Origin: Acidovorax soli
GTDB lineage: Bacteria; Pseudomonadota; Gammaproteobacteria; Burkholderiales; Burkholderiaceae_C
Assembly (NCBI RefSeq): GCF_900107605.1
Contig: NZ_FNQJ01000003.1
Coordinates: forward strand, 62,001-126,000
Direction: 5' to 3'
DNA: 64,000 bases
The translations under genes and the position numbers were made by a program. The notes under the pieces were generated by a model. It was not told where the DNA came from. It worked only from the letters and a program-made list of their open reading frames with translations, and did no database searches. Positions 55,993 to 64,000 of this stretch are shown in pieces. Position 1 is the stretch's first letter. Each line of letters begins with the position of its first letter.

Positions 55993-58239
55993 TCAACCGT
56001 TCAGCTGGCCCGCGCTGCTTTCGGAAGGCACCGCTTGCTGCTGCTGTTGCTGCTGCTCGGCGGGCTGGCGATCACGACCACCATCGCGGCGCTCGCCACC
56101 GCGGTCACCCCGCTCGGCCGGGGCCGGACGATCGCTGCCGCCGGCTGGACGCTCGGCCAGTGCCTTCATCGACAGCTTGACGCGGCCCTTTTCGTCGGTC
56201 TCCATGACCTTGACCTTGACGATCTGGCCTTCGGTCAGGTAGTCGCCCACGCGCTCGACGCGCTCGTGCGCAATCTGGCTGATGTGCAGCAGTCCGTCCT
56301 TGCCGGGCAGCAGGTTGATCAGCGCGCCGAAGTCCAGGATCTTGGTGACCGGGCCTTCGTAGATCTTGCCGATTTCGACTTCGGCCGTGATCTGCTCGAT
56401 GCGGCGCTTGGCTTCGTCGGCCTTGGCGTTGTCGGTGGCGGCGATGGTGATGGTGCCGTCTTCCTCGATGTTGATCTGGCAGCCGGTTTCTTCGGTCAGC
56501 GCACGGATCACGGCGCCGCCCTTGCCGATCACGTCACGGATCTTCTCGGGGTTGATCTTCATGGTGTAGAGCTTGGGCGCGAAGTTGCTCACCTCGGTCT
56601 TGGCTTCGCCCATGGCTTCCTGCATCTTGCCCAGGATGTGCACACGCGCTTCCTTGGCCTGCGCCAGCGCGACCTGCATGATTTCCTTGGTGATGCCCTG
56701 GATCTTGATGTCCATCTGCAGCGCCGTGATACCGGCGGTGGTGCCTGCCACCTTGAAGTCCATGTCGCCCAGGTGATCTTCATCGCCCAGGATGTCGGTC
56801 AGCACGGCAAAGCGGTTGTCTTCCTTGATCAGGCCCATGGCGATACCGGCCACATGCGCCTTCATGGGCACGCCCGCGTCCATCATCGACAGGCAGCCGC
56901 CGCAGACCGAAGCCATCGACGAGGAGCCATTGGATTCGGTGATTTCCGACACCACGCGCATGGTGTAGGGGAACTCTTCCTTCGTTGGCAGCACCGCCAC
57001 CAGCGCGCGCTTGGCCAGGCGGCCGTGGCCGATTTCGCGGCGCTTGGTGCTGCCCATGCGGCCCACTTCGCCGGTGGCGAAGGGAGGCATGTTGTAGTGC
57101 ATCATGAAGCGGTCTTCATACTCGCCGGCCAGCGCGTCGATGCGCTGCGCATCGCGCTCGGTGCCCAGCGTGGTCACCACCAGCGCCTGGGTCTCGCCAC
57201 GCGTGAATAGGCTGGAACCGTGGGCGCGGGGCAGCACGCTGCTGCGGATTTCGATGGGGCGCACGGTGCGCGTGTCGCGGCCATCGATGCGGGGCTCGCC
57301 CGCCAGGATCTGGCTGCGCACGATGCGCGCTTCGATGTCGAACAGCATGCCTTCGACCTTGACGCTGTCGAACACGACACCGGCTTCCTTCAGGTCGGCC
57401 ATGACCACGGCATAGGCCTCGCGGCAGGCGTGCGTACGGGCCTGCTTGTTGCGGATCTGGTAGGCAGCGCGCAGCTTGCCTTCGGCCAGCTCGGTCACCT
57501 TGGCGATGAGCGATTCGTCCTTGGCGGGGGCTTTCCAGTCCCACACGGGCTTGCCGGCCTCGCGCACCAGCTCGTGAATGGCGTTGATGGCCACATTGCC
57601 TTGCTGGTGACCAAACACCACGGCACCCAGCATGACTTCTTCGGACAGTTGCTGCGCCTCGGATTCGACCATCAGCACGGCCGCTTCGGTACCGGCCACG
57701 ACCAGGTCCATCTGCGAGCTCTTGCGCGCCGTCTGGCCGGGGTTGAGCACGTATTCACCGTTGATGTAACCCACGCGCGCAGCGCCGATCGGGCCATTGA
57801 AGGGGATGCCCGAGATGGCCAGCGCGGCGCTGGTGGCAATCAGGGCGGCAATGTCGGCGTCCACTTCGGGGTTCAGCGACACCGTGTGGATGACCACATG
57901 CACGTCGTTGTAGAAACCTTCGGGGAACAGCGGGCGGATCGGGCGGTCGATCAGGCGGCTGGTCAGGGTCTCGTGCTCGCTGGGCTTGGCTTCGCGCTTG
58001 AAGAAGCTGCCGGGGATCTTGCCAGCGGCGTAGGTCTTCTCGATGTAGTCCACCGTCAGCGGGAAAAAGTCCTGCCCCGCCTTGGCCACCTTGGAGGCCA
58101 CCACGGTGGCCAGCACCACGGTGTCGTCGATATTCACCAGCACGGCGCCGCCGGCCTGGCGGGCGATTTCGCCCGTTTCCATGATGACGGTCTTGTCACC
58201 CCATTGGAAAGATTTGGTGACCTTGTTGAAAATGCTCAT
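55993..58239 (-). CDS. pnp: Polyribonucleotide nucleotidyltransferase (PNPase)
   Basis: Phosphorolytic 3'-5' exoribonuclease, 748 aa. Two RNase PH-like domains (about 15-145 and 325-455) flank a helical domain; the catalytic half shows [16 protein letters not shown] and [19 protein letters not shown] domain: [21 protein letters not shown]1 domain: [20 protein letters not shown]. The tail after about residue 690 is Arg/Gly/Asp-rich and includes seven Gln in a row encoded by CAG/CAA codons. A strong AGGAG ribosome site precedes the ATG. The leader carries a stable hairpin (58308-58363), reminiscent of autoregulated pnp genes. Confidence 0.97.
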   Translation of the reverse strand: MSIFNKVTKSFQWGDKTVIMETGEIARQAGGAVLVNIDDTVVLATVVASKVAKAGQDFFPLTVDYIEKTYAAGKIPGSFFKREAKPSEHETLTSRLIDRPIRPLFPEGFYNDVHVVIHTVSLNPEVDADIAALIATSAALAISGIPFNGPIGAARVGYINGEYVLNPGQTARKSSQMDLVVAGTEAAVLMVESEAQQLSEEVMLGAVVFGHQQGNVAINAIHELVREAGKPVWDWKAPAKDESLIAKVTELAEGKLRAAYQIRNKQARTHACREAYAVVMADLKEAGVVFDSVKVEGMLFDIEARIVRSQILAGEPRIDGRDTRTVRPIEIRSSVLPRAHGSSLFTRGETQALVVTTLGTERDAQRIDALAGEYEDRFMMHYNMPPFATGEVGRMGSTKRREIGHGRLAKRALVAVLPTKEEFPYTMRVVSEITESNGSSSMASVCGGCLSMMDAGVPMKAHVAGIAMGLIKEDNRFAVLTDILGDEDHLGDMDFKVAGTTAGITALQMDIKIQGITKEIMQVALAQAKEARVHILGKMQEAMGEAKTEVSNFAPKLYTMKINPEKIRDVIGKGGAVIRALTEETGCQINIEEDGTITIAATDNAKADEAKRRIEQITAEVEIGKIYEGPVTKILDFGALINLLPGKDGLLHISQIAHERVERVGDYLTEGQIVKVKVMETDEKGRVKLSMKALAERPAGGSDRPAPAERGDRGGERRDGGRDRQPAEQQQQQQQAVPSESSAGQLNG

Positions 58240-58250
58240 ATTAAGCTCCT

Positions 58251-58290
58251 GTTTTAATAGCTGGCAGCGATCTGCCAGATTGGCTTGGAG
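58251..58290 (+). repeat. AT-rich repeat-like copy in the pnp leader (J)
   Basis: TTTTAATAGCTGGCAGCGAT followed by a degenerate GGCTTGGAGAGC stretch matches the 5' half of the element. It lies directly upstream of the pnp ribosome site, in the opposite orientation to the gene, as does copy K at secG. Confidence 0.45.
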
Positions 58291-58307
58291 AGCAATTCAG
58301 AACACGA

Positions 58308-58363
58308 TGCCATTCCAGTGAACCTGCCTGCCACCCGCGTGGGGCAAGGCCATTGGAATGACA
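58308..58363 (-). promoter_or_regulatory. Stable hairpin in the pnp leader RNA
   Basis: On the minus strand TGTCATTCCA pairs with TGGAATGGCA (10 bp, one G-U), and the enclosed 36 nt contain a second GC-rich stem (GCC..GGC, CCTTGCC.. with GGCAGG). It lies between the rpsO terminator and pnp. E. coli pnp mRNA is cut by RNase III in a leader hairpin, after which PNPase represses its own synthesis; an equivalent here is inference. Confidence 0.5.
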
Positions 58364-58393
58364 CAGCTTCGCTCTGTTTTGCGGCTCCGAAGT

Positions 58394-58431
58394 AAAAAAC
58401 GCCTGAGCTAGCGGACTAACCCAGGCGTTTT
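58394..58431 (-). terminator. Rho-independent terminator of rpsO
   Basis: On the minus strand AAAACGCCTG pairs with CAGGCGTTTT (10 bp) around a 16-nt loop and is followed by further T. It lies 16 bases after the rpsO stop, so part of the transcripts may read through to pnp as in E. coli. Confidence 0.82.
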
Positions 58432-58446
58432 GGCATGCAAATCAGA

Positions 58447-58713
58447 TTACTTGCGCAGACCCAGCTTGGCGATCAGCGCGGTGTAGCGGTCGGCATCCTT
58501 GGCCTTGAGGTAATCCAGCAGCTTGCGGCGACGGCTCACCATGCGCAGCAGGCCACGGCGACCATGGTGGTCCTTGGCGTGCGTCTTGAAGTGAGGCATC
58601 AGTTCGTTGATGCGGGCGGTGAGCAGGGCCACCTGCACTTCTGGGCTGCCCGTATCGTTGGCAGCGCGTGCATTGGCCTTGACGACTTCGGCCTTGATAG
58701 AAGATGCGATCAT
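58447..58713 (-). CDS. rpsO: Ribosomal protein S15
   Basis: Small-subunit protein, 88 aa, binds the central domain of 16S rRNA. Recognised by [40 protein letters not shown] and [18 protein letters not shown] stands before the ATG at 58713. It is followed by a terminator and pnp, the standard rpsO-pnp pairing. Confidence 0.98.
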   Translation of the reverse strand: MIASSIKAEVVKANARAANDTGSPEVQVALLTARINELMPHFKTHAKDHHGRRGLLRMVSRRRKLLDYLKAKDADRYTALIAKLGLRK

Positions 58714-58824
58714 TGATTTTTCCTTGATGAAGACCTGCAGCAAAGCCACAGGCCAATAGTTTTTACTTGCGCCTGCGGCTGGAACGGCCATGGGCGTGCG
58801 TCTTGCACCGTGCAAAACCTGCGG

Positions 58825-58830
58825 ATTATA
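58825..58830 (-). promoter_or_regulatory. -10 box of rpsO
   Basis: A perfect TATAAT on the minus strand overlaps the stop codon of the aminotransferase gene and lies about 110 bases before rpsO. The -35 region is poor (GACTCA-like). Confidence 0.5.
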
Positions 58831-59983
58831 ACCCGAGCCAGTTTTTGAGTCGCTCCACCCCCTGCACCAGGCGCTGTGGGTCCTTGGAGGCAAAACACCA
58901 GCGCAGCCAGCCCTGGGCCTCCTCGCCAAAGGCATTGCCGGGCGCCAGGCCCAGCCCCGCCTCGGCCACCAGGCGCTTGGCCGTGGCCAGCGAATCGCCA
59001 TGCCCCGGCAGGCGAAAGAACGCATACATCCCACCGCGTGCGCTGGCCACCTCCACGCCGGGCAGGGCCTGCAAAAGCGGCACCAGGGTGTCGCGGCACT
59101 GCTTCAGGTGCGCCACCACGCGCGGCGTGATCGCGTCCGCATGCTGCAGCGCCGCAATACCAGCCCGCTGGGTGAACACGCTGGCACACGAGGTATTGAA
59201 CTCGACCAGCTTGCCCATGTGGTGCGTCATGGAGGGCGGCATCACCAGCCAGCCCAGGCGCCAGCCCGTCATCAAAAAACTCTTGGAAAAACTGTGCACC
59301 ACCACCAGGCGGTCCTCGGGCTCGGCCAGGTCCAGGAAACTGGGGGCGCAGCCGTTGGCCGTGGGCTCGTAATACAGGCGTTCATACACCTCGTCGGCCA
59401 GGATCCAGGTGCCCGTGGTGCGGCAATGCGCCAAAATGCCTTGCTGCTCCTGCGCCGTCAGGGTCCAGCCCGTGGGGTTGTTGGGCGCGTTCACCACCAG
59501 CAATTTCGTGGCCGGCGTGATGGCGGCCAGCAATTCAGCCATGTCCAGCGCCCAGGCACCACCCGGCTGGGGGCGCAGTGAAACACAGCGCAAATCCGCC
59601 CCCATGATCAAGGGCTGCGCCGTGAGATTGGGCCACACAGGTGTGACCGCCACCACCTCATCGCCGGCGTCCACCAACGCCTGCACCGCCAGCATCAGCG
59701 CATTGACGCCACCCGACGTGATGGCAATGCGGTCGGCACCCACCGGCCGGTGCAGCCGGCTGGTATAGGCCGCCACTTCGGCGCGCAACTCTGGCAAACC
59801 CAGGTTGTGGGCATAAAACGTTTCCCCCCGCTGCAGCGAATCGATGGCTGCCTGGCGCACCACATCGGGCGTACCCTCGTCACTCTCGCCAAACCAGAAG
59901 GCCAGCACATCGCTGCGCCCCATGCCAGCGTTGGCCACTTCACGGATACGGGATTCTTCGAGGTTCAGCAGGGCGTGGCGCAT
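58826..59983 (-). CDS. Pyridoxal-phosphate aminotransferase, class I/II
   Basis: Fold-type I aminotransferase of 385 aa. The substrate and cofactor features are [46 protein letters not shown] and the Schiff-base Lys in [15 protein letters not shown], with RWCFAS near the C-terminus (Arg for the substrate carboxylate). Subfamily resembles aspartate/aromatic aminotransferases of type I-gamma; the exact substrate is unknown. Start 59983 ([20 protein letters not shown]) is a conserved N-terminus; the longer frame is unlikely. Confidence 0.9.
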   Translation of the reverse strand: MRHALLNLEESRIREVANAGMGRSDVLAFWFGESDEGTPDVVRQAAIDSLQRGETFYAHNLGLPELRAEVAAYTSRLHRPVGADRIAITSGGVNALMLAVQALVDAGDEVVAVTPVWPNLTAQPLIMGADLRCVSLRPQPGGAWALDMAELLAAITPATKLLVVNAPNNPTGWTLTAQEQQGILAHCRTTGTWILADEVYERLYYEPTANGCAPSFLDLAEPEDRLVVVHSFSKSFLMTGWRLGWLVMPPSMTHHMGKLVEFNTSCASVFTQRAGIAALQHADAITPRVVAHLKQCRDTLVPLLQALPGVEVASARGGMYAFFRLPGHGDSLATAKRLVAEAGLGLAPGNAFGEEAQGWLRWCFASKDPQRLVQGVERLKNWLGL

Positions 59984-60072
59984 GGCAGGATGGACGTGGA
60001 GAATGTCAAAGCCGCATCGTACGGGATGCCGGCCGCGAACCATCCGATCCACCCGACAGCCATGGAGCACGC

Positions 60073-60363
60073 ATGTCCCTCAACCATTGCAACAAAGTCC
60101 CGCCAAGCCCTTGGGAAAGCGCCCTCCTGTGTGCCTGCCTGGCACTTGGCCTGATGGCCACCTCCTTGGGCGCGCAGGCAGCGTCCAAAAAGAACGCCAC
60201 AGACACAGTCGCCAGCGAATCCGTCAAAAAGAAGGGCTCAGTGAAGGTGAAGCACCAGCGCAGCCCGTCGGAAGAAAGCACCGCCGAGCGCGACCGGCGC
60301 CTGTACCGTGAATGCCAGGGCCGGCCCAATGCGGGAGCATGCCTGGGATACACAAGACGCTGA
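60073..60363 (+). CDS. Small exported protein of unknown function
   Basis: Protein of 96 aa. A hydrophobic stretch (ALLCACLALGLMATSLGAQA, about 17-36) looks like a cleavable signal peptide with AQA before the cut. The mature part is short, rich in Lys/Ser/Arg (SKKNATDTVASESVKKKG) and ends with two Cys in YRECQGRPNAGACLGY that could form a disulfide. GGAG stands five bases before the ATG. Nothing similar is recognised. Confidence 0.65.
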   Translation: MSLNHCNKVPPSPWESALLCACLALGLMATSLGAQAASKKNATDTVASESVKKKGSVKVKHQRSPSEESTAERDRRLYRECQGRPNAGACLGYTRR

Positions 60364-60431
60364 CAAGGCCAGGGAAGACCAGGGCGCCAACGAGACCAGC
60401 GCCCCTGCCGATCCGGCCCGATGATGCTGGA

Positions 60432-60483
60432 ACCGTTCGCCCCCAACTCGTCGAAGGGCGCTGACCCGCTCAGCCCGAACGGT
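60432..60483. repeat. Degenerate TTCG/CGAA inverted repeat
   Basis: ACCGTTCG (60432) and CGAACGGT (60476) bound a stretch with TCGTCGAAGGGC and GCTCAGCCC. It resembles the dispersed TTCGACAGGCTCAG-type repeat seen in many beta- and gammaproteobacteria, in worn form. The surrounding gap (60364-60626) shows no gene. Confidence 0.45.
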
Positions 60484-60626
60484 ATTCGAGATTTCAAAGG
60501 GCCGAATTTAAAAACATGCGCTCAACTGCCATTCGTCCAACCACAGCAACACGGTAGCCAAAGACACAGTAAATCCATAGCATGCGCTGCAGGCCTCGCA
60601 ACACCCCCATACAGGAAGTCGCCGCC

Positions 60627-61208
60627 ATGCCGTTGAACCGCCAAACCACCCGCCGCCCCGCGCTTGCGGCAAGTGCCAAAACCAGCCGGCTCCAAGGCTT
60701 CAGCCTGGTAGAGGTGATGATCGTGCTCAGCATCGTGGCCATCCTCATGGGGCTGGCCGTTCCGGCATTTCAGGGGCTACAGGAATTGCGCCGCCTTGAA
60801 GGCCACGCCGCAGAGCTGGCCACAGACATCCAGCACATCCGCAGCGAGGCCGTGACCAAAAACCGGCAAATGCACCTGCGCTTTGGATCTGACGCGGCAG
60901 GCACCTGTTATTTATTGCACAGCGGCAACACCGGCAACTGCACCTGTACCAGCGCCGGGGCCGCGCAATGCACCGACCCCGCCAACTCGCCCGTGAAAAG
61001 CGTGGGCCTGGCTTCCAGGCAGGGCGTGCGCCTGCAGGCCAATGTCACCACCATGCTGTTCGACCCGGTTCGCGGCACCACAACCCCTGCGGGATCCATC
61101 AACCTGATCGCCGACAGCGGCAAAACCATCCGGCACGTGGTCAACATCATGGGGCGCACCAGAACCTGCTCGCCCCAGGGCAGCGTCAGCGGCTACACCA
61201 CTTGCTGA
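60627..61208 (+). CDS. fimT: Type IV pilus minor pilin, FimT/GspH-like (1)
   Basis: Pilin-like protein of 193 aa. A class III leader is cut after Gly in LQGFSLVEVMIVLSIVAILM; the +5 Glu is present and a long hydrophobic helix follows. GspH/FimT domain next (LRRLEGHAAELATDIQHIRS). It ends MGRTRTCSPQGSVSGYTTC, with two cysteines as in the paralogue at 61803. The leader before the cut site is long (about 38 residues from ATG 60627, which has an AGGAAG ribosome site). GC content is normal, unlike the genes further on. Confidence 0.88.
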   Translation: MPLNRQTTRRPALAASAKTSRLQGFSLVEVMIVLSIVAILMGLAVPAFQGLQELRRLEGHAAELATDIQHIRSEAVTKNRQMHLRFGSDAAGTCYLLHSGNTGNCTCTSAGAAQCTDPANSPVKSVGLASRQGVRLQANVTTMLFDPVRGTTTPAGSINLIADSGKTIRHVVNIMGRTRTCSPQGSVSGYTTC

Positions 61209-61320
61209 AACCCGCAGCCACCCGTCAGCCAACAAGGAAACCTGATAAGCGGCCCGGCACAATCGACCAACGGCACATTCGAAACATCTTTTTCGAAACC
61301 TTACGCGACAAAATGGGGGC

Positions 61321-61806
61321 ATGAAAACCTCTATCGCACCACAGGTACGCCGCCAATCCCCCAAGCCGAATGGATTCACGCTGATCGAACTGATGATCGT
61401 CGTGGCGGTCGTGGGCATTCTTGCAGCCGTCGCTTACCCTTCGTATGCCGAATATGTCAGAAAAAGCCGCAGGTCGGATGCCATGGCAGCTATTTCCAAA
61501 GTCCAGCAGGCTCAAGAAAGATGGCGGGCCAATAACGCCAGTTATAGCGCCGACGTTAGCTCTTCGCCCACGGGCTTGAAGTTGGTATCTGACGCCACCG
61601 TAGCGTCAAGCTACAACCTCCCCTCCGGCTACTACTCAATTGGGATCAGCGGCCAGTCGGCCACCGGATACACCGTTACAGCAACGGCTATAGGCGCCCA
61701 AACCAGTGATGCCAAGTGCACCACGCTAACTGCGACTTTGGCAAATGGCACTATTACCTATGGAAAAACTGGGACAGGTACAGTAAAAACCTGCTGGAAC
61801 CAATGA
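61321..61806 (+). CDS. pilE: Type IV pilin, PilE-like
   Basis: Pilin of 161 aa, cut after Gly in [20 protein letters not shown] (+5 Glu present). The mature protein has the usual helix then a globular head with [12 protein letters not shown] and [20 protein letters not shown]...KTCWNQ, where two Cys form the D-region disulfide. By size and last-residue pattern it is a PilE-type minor pilin of the FimT-PilV-W-X-E set rather than the major PilA. GGGGG stands just before the ATG. Confidence 0.88.
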   Translation: MKTSIAPQVRRQSPKPNGFTLIELMIVVAVVGILAAVAYPSYAEYVRKSRRSDAMAAISKVQQAQERWRANNASYSADVSSSPTGLKLVSDATVASSYNLPSGYYSIGISGQSATGYTVTATAIGAQTSDAKCTTLTATLANGTITYGKTGTGTVKTCWNQ

Positions 61807-62321
61807 AGCGCCCTATTAAAAATCCCAACGCCAAGGGATTCACACTCATTGAGTTGTTGATATCTGTGGCACTGATTGCAATCATTGCGTCTCTTGCAGC
61901 ACCATCATTTACTACCATGATAGCCACGCAAAGAATCAAAGGTTTGGCAAATGAAATAATGACAGACCTATCTTTTGCAAAAATGGAGTCCGTACAGAAA
62001 AATCAATGTATTGCCGTTGATTTCAGTGCACAAGGCTACACCATAACTCAGTTGACTACATGCACCACAACGACAGGGGCAACGATTAAGACCGTCAACA
62101 ACATTTCGGCCAGCAACAATTCTTTCTCCCCTTCTTCAGGCACCACCTATTTGGGAATAAAGTTTGAACCTGTCAGAACCACTGCGACCATTACCGGCAC
62201 GGATCTTGTCATATCCAATACCAACGCAAGCACGCGCTCATTAAAAATAGTGGCAAACACAATGGGTCGAGCAGAAATATGCAGCCCAAGTGCAACCATC
62301 ACAGGATTCAAACCATGCTAA
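61803..62321 (+). CDS. Type IV pilus minor pilin, FimT/GspH-like (2)
   Basis: Second FimT/GspH-type pilin, 172 aa, overlapping pilE by four bases (ATGA). Class III leader cut in [20 protein letters not shown], then [20 protein letters not shown], and a tail [19 protein letters not shown] that parallels the tail of the first copy. Base composition drops sharply here: many AT-ending codons, unlike the rest of the window. Confidence 0.85.
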   Translation: MKRPIKNPNAKGFTLIELLISVALIAIIASLAAPSFTTMIATQRIKGLANEIMTDLSFAKMESVQKNQCIAVDFSAQGYTITQLTTCTTTTGATIKTVNNISASNNSFSPSSGTTYLGIKFEPVRTTATITGTDLVISNTNASTRSLKIVANTMGRAEICSPSATITGFKPC

Positions 62322-63010
62322 AAAACCCGCTGAAACGCTCCAGACAGAAAGGGTTTAGTCTGGTAGAGAGCATGGTGGGCATCACGCTGGGATTATTTGT
62401 AGTGACCGGCGCTTTAGTGCTCATGTCAACTATGACAAAAAATAATCGCGATCTGATGATGGAAACCCGATTGATTCAAGACTTGCGTACCAGTTCTGAT
62501 CTGGTCGCAAGAGACATCCGCCGCGCGGGATACTGGGCAAGTGCCGCAGATGGTGTTTATGTGCCACCTAGTGCAGGCAGCCCGGTGGCTGCTGCGTCCT
62601 TACCTAAAAATCCCTATCAAAATATTATTCAGGACAGTTGCGACGCTCCAACTCCTGCATCGAGTAACCCATCTACCGCCATATGCTATTACATAGACGC
62701 GAATAATTATGGTTTCAAACTAGATGCAACGGCGGGTGTTTTATATGCGTTTGTTGCAGGCACCCCCCCGCAAGCGCTAAGCGACCCCAACACCGTCAAA
62801 ATTACCCAATTCAACCTGATTGCTTCACCTTTGCAAATATCGCTACCTGGCAACTGTGCAGCAGCCTCAGTTCCCAACCCACCTCAAGTGGTTGTACGCG
62901 AATTTGAAATCGAGTTGCGGGGTCACCCGCCATCAGATTCCACATTGGTTCGTGCGGTAAGAACCAAGGCAAGAGTTCGAAATGACGCAGTTAGCGGGAG
63001 TTGCAGCTAA
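62315..63010 (+). CDS. pilW: Minor pilin PilW-like
   Basis: Protein of 231 aa with a class III leader (KGFSLVESMVGITLGLFVV) and the pattern DLVARDIRRAGYWA, typical of PilW near the end of the first helix. Cysteines occur in DSCDAPTP, AICYYIDANNYGF and NCAAASV. Starts 7 bases before the stop of the preceding gene. AT-rich like its neighbours. Confidence 0.85.
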   Translation: MLKNPLKRSRQKGFSLVESMVGITLGLFVVTGALVLMSTMTKNNRDLMMETRLIQDLRTSSDLVARDIRRAGYWASAADGVYVPPSAGSPVAAASLPKNPYQNIIQDSCDAPTPASSNPSTAICYYIDANNYGFKLDATAGVLYAFVAGTPPQALSDPNTVKITQFNLIASPLQISLPGNCAAASVPNPPQVVVREFEIELRGHPPSDSTLVRAVRTKARVRNDAVSGSCS

Positions 63011-64000
63011 TGAATAACCACACCAACAGGCAGATTCTTTGCATGCCTGGAATAAATCAGCGCAAATATGAACGCGGAGCAGCATCTGTTGTCGTGGTTG
63101 CGTTACTTCTACTGATCATGGCCATCGTGGTTGCTTTTGCCAATCGAACCATAATTTTTGAGCAAAAAACATCGGCCAATCAGTACCGTGCCACGCTAGC
63201 CTTCGAAGCTGCCGAAGCGGGTCTTGCATGGGCCCAAGCGATGCTCAATGAACAAAAATATATTACTACAGCCTGTACAGAGGCCACAGCATCAGGCAAT
63301 GAAAGATTTAAAAATCGTTATCTTAATATTCGACCAGACACCACTATAGAGTTTACATACGTTAACTCTGCCACTCCACCAGCACCCATAGCTGCTTGCA
63401 TTTACAACCAAGCAGGCGGCAGCATGAATTGCAGTTGCCCTGTACGGGCAAGTCCCTACCCGAACCCACCCACGCTTTCCCCTACAAATACACCGAACAC
63501 ACCCAACCCCTCCGTCCCCACAGCGGGCTCAGGATATAACTTACGGTTTGATATTGCTTTCGAAAGCAACACAAGAACAGGAACCGTAAACATTATTTCT
63601 CAAGGCTGCACATTACCAGCGGGCGCTACGGCATGCGCTGGCGGCGACGCCAGTGCAACCGTCAGAGCCACCTTAGGCCAAATCTCTGGATTAGCTACTC
63701 CGCCAGCCTCACCACTTACTGCACGGGGCAATGTCAGCATTGGAAATGCCGCCCTAGGCGTCAGCAATCCAGACCCCAATACCAACGGCGTCACAATCAA
63801 TTCTGGCGGCACCATTGACGCCGCAAGCGCAAGAATAACTACCGTACCAGGCACACCGCCTAAAGCGACGCTGGTAGGTAATGATGCTTCTTTGCGGGAT
63901 AAAACGGAGGACGGCTTATTCTCCTCATTTTTTGGCATGAGCAAAGACGCTTACAAGAGCTTAAGCTACGTATTACCGTGTACTGCATGTACTAATACCG
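63010..64000 (+). CDS. pilX: Minor pilin PilX-like, 3' end outside the window
   Basis: Frame open from ATG 63010 (TAATG overlap with the pilW stop) to the window edge, 330 codons so far with no stop. The N-terminus ERGAASVVVVALLLLIMAIV is a PilX-type leader and helix, and AFEAAEAGLAWAQAML is the conserved PilX motif. After that there are many Thr/Pro/Asn residues (SPTNTPNTPNPSVPTAG), and Cys pairs. Low GC throughout. The adhesin PilY1 gene often follows PilX in such clusters, but lies beyond the edge. Confidence 0.82.
   Translation, partial: MNNHTNRQILCMPGINQRKYERGAASVVVVALLLLIMAIVVAFANRTIIFEQKTSANQYRATLAFEAAEAGLAWAQAMLNEQKYITTACTEATASGNERFKNRYLNIRPDTTIEFTYVNSATPPAPIAACIYNQAGGSMNCSCPVRASPYPNPPTLSPTNTPNTPNPSVPTAGSGYNLRFDIAFESNTRTGTVNIISQGCTLPAGATACAGGDASATVRATLGQISGLATPPASPLTARGNVSIGNAALGVSNPDPNTNGVTINSGGTIDAASARITTVPGTPPKATLVGNDASLRDKTEDGLFSSFFGMSKDAYKSLSYVLPCTACTNT

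Noticed and set aside
56027-56061. CAG-type repeat at the end of pnp as a phase-variable tract
   Set aside because: Only seven Gln codons with mixed CAG/CAA, and length changes in steps of three would not switch the frame.
61200-61320. Sigma-54 promoter before pilE
   Set aside because: GGCAC occurs near 61255 and 61271 but no GC or TTGC half-site stands at the required spacing.

Overview
The window (about 64 kb, GC-rich, no stretch free of genes longer than roughly 420 bases) reads as chromosomal core sequence of a betaproteobacterium of the family Comamonadaceae, close to Acidovorax. The support is gene content and order (pyrG-kdsA-eno-ftsB; rpsO-pnp-qor-tpiA-secG-tRNA-Leu-nuoA..N-DUF2818-DUF1178; tsaE-amiC-mutL-miaA neighbourhoods), several Bug/TctC-type solute receptors, and dispersed AT-rich repeats of a kind I recall from Comamonadaceae genomes. 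No phage, insertion sequence, CRISPR array or defence island is visible. I did not find a large new multi-gene system.

Layout. 1-4700: CTP synthase (5' truncated by the window edge), KDO-8-phosphate synthase, enolase, FtsB and a lineage-specific protein with a broken P-loop. 4650-8800: Hsp33, gamma-carbonic anhydrase, a ferritin-like DUF455 protein, a decayed EAL/HDOD pseudogene and its intact paralogue. 8850-12880: two Bug receptors flanking XerD, then an AEC transporter. 13000-19660: QueG, TsaE, amidase AmiC, a cupin, a glycine-zipper lipoprotein, DedA and MutL. 19840-26140: glycerophosphodiesterase lipoprotein, glutamate dehydrogenase, PilU, an MFS pump and MiaA. 26135-31340: an ABC ATPase and FtsX-type permease (interrupted by an opposing hsp20) followed by an AttH-like exported protein. 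31385-36070: a complete branched-chain amino-acid ABC transporter (liv). 36328-38142: an ABCB-type exporter. 38190-53470: a 14-gene NADH dehydrogenase operon on the minus strand with two small conserved genes at its end. 53543-58713: tRNA-Leu(GAG), secG, tpiA, qor, pnp, rpsO. 58826-60363: an aminotransferase and a small exported protein. 60627-64000: a type IV minor pilin cluster, AT-rich, running off the end.

The observations I think most worth checking are: (i) a dispersed AT-rich repeat of about 55 bp present in intergenic sites and apparently domesticated in frame inside several protein genes; (ii) a series of genes whose -10 box sits 6-7 bases before the start codon with no Shine-Dalgarno sequence, predicting leaderless mRNAs, including a small ORF coupled to attH; (iii) a strong hairpin in the pnp leader; (iv) an EAL/HDOD pseudogene beside its parent; (v) overlapping divergent starts of queG and tsaE; and (vi) a Lys-less P-loop protein with a C-terminal Cys cluster. 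Start sites were chosen by family length and ribosome binding sites. All domain assignments come from reading motifs, not from database searches.
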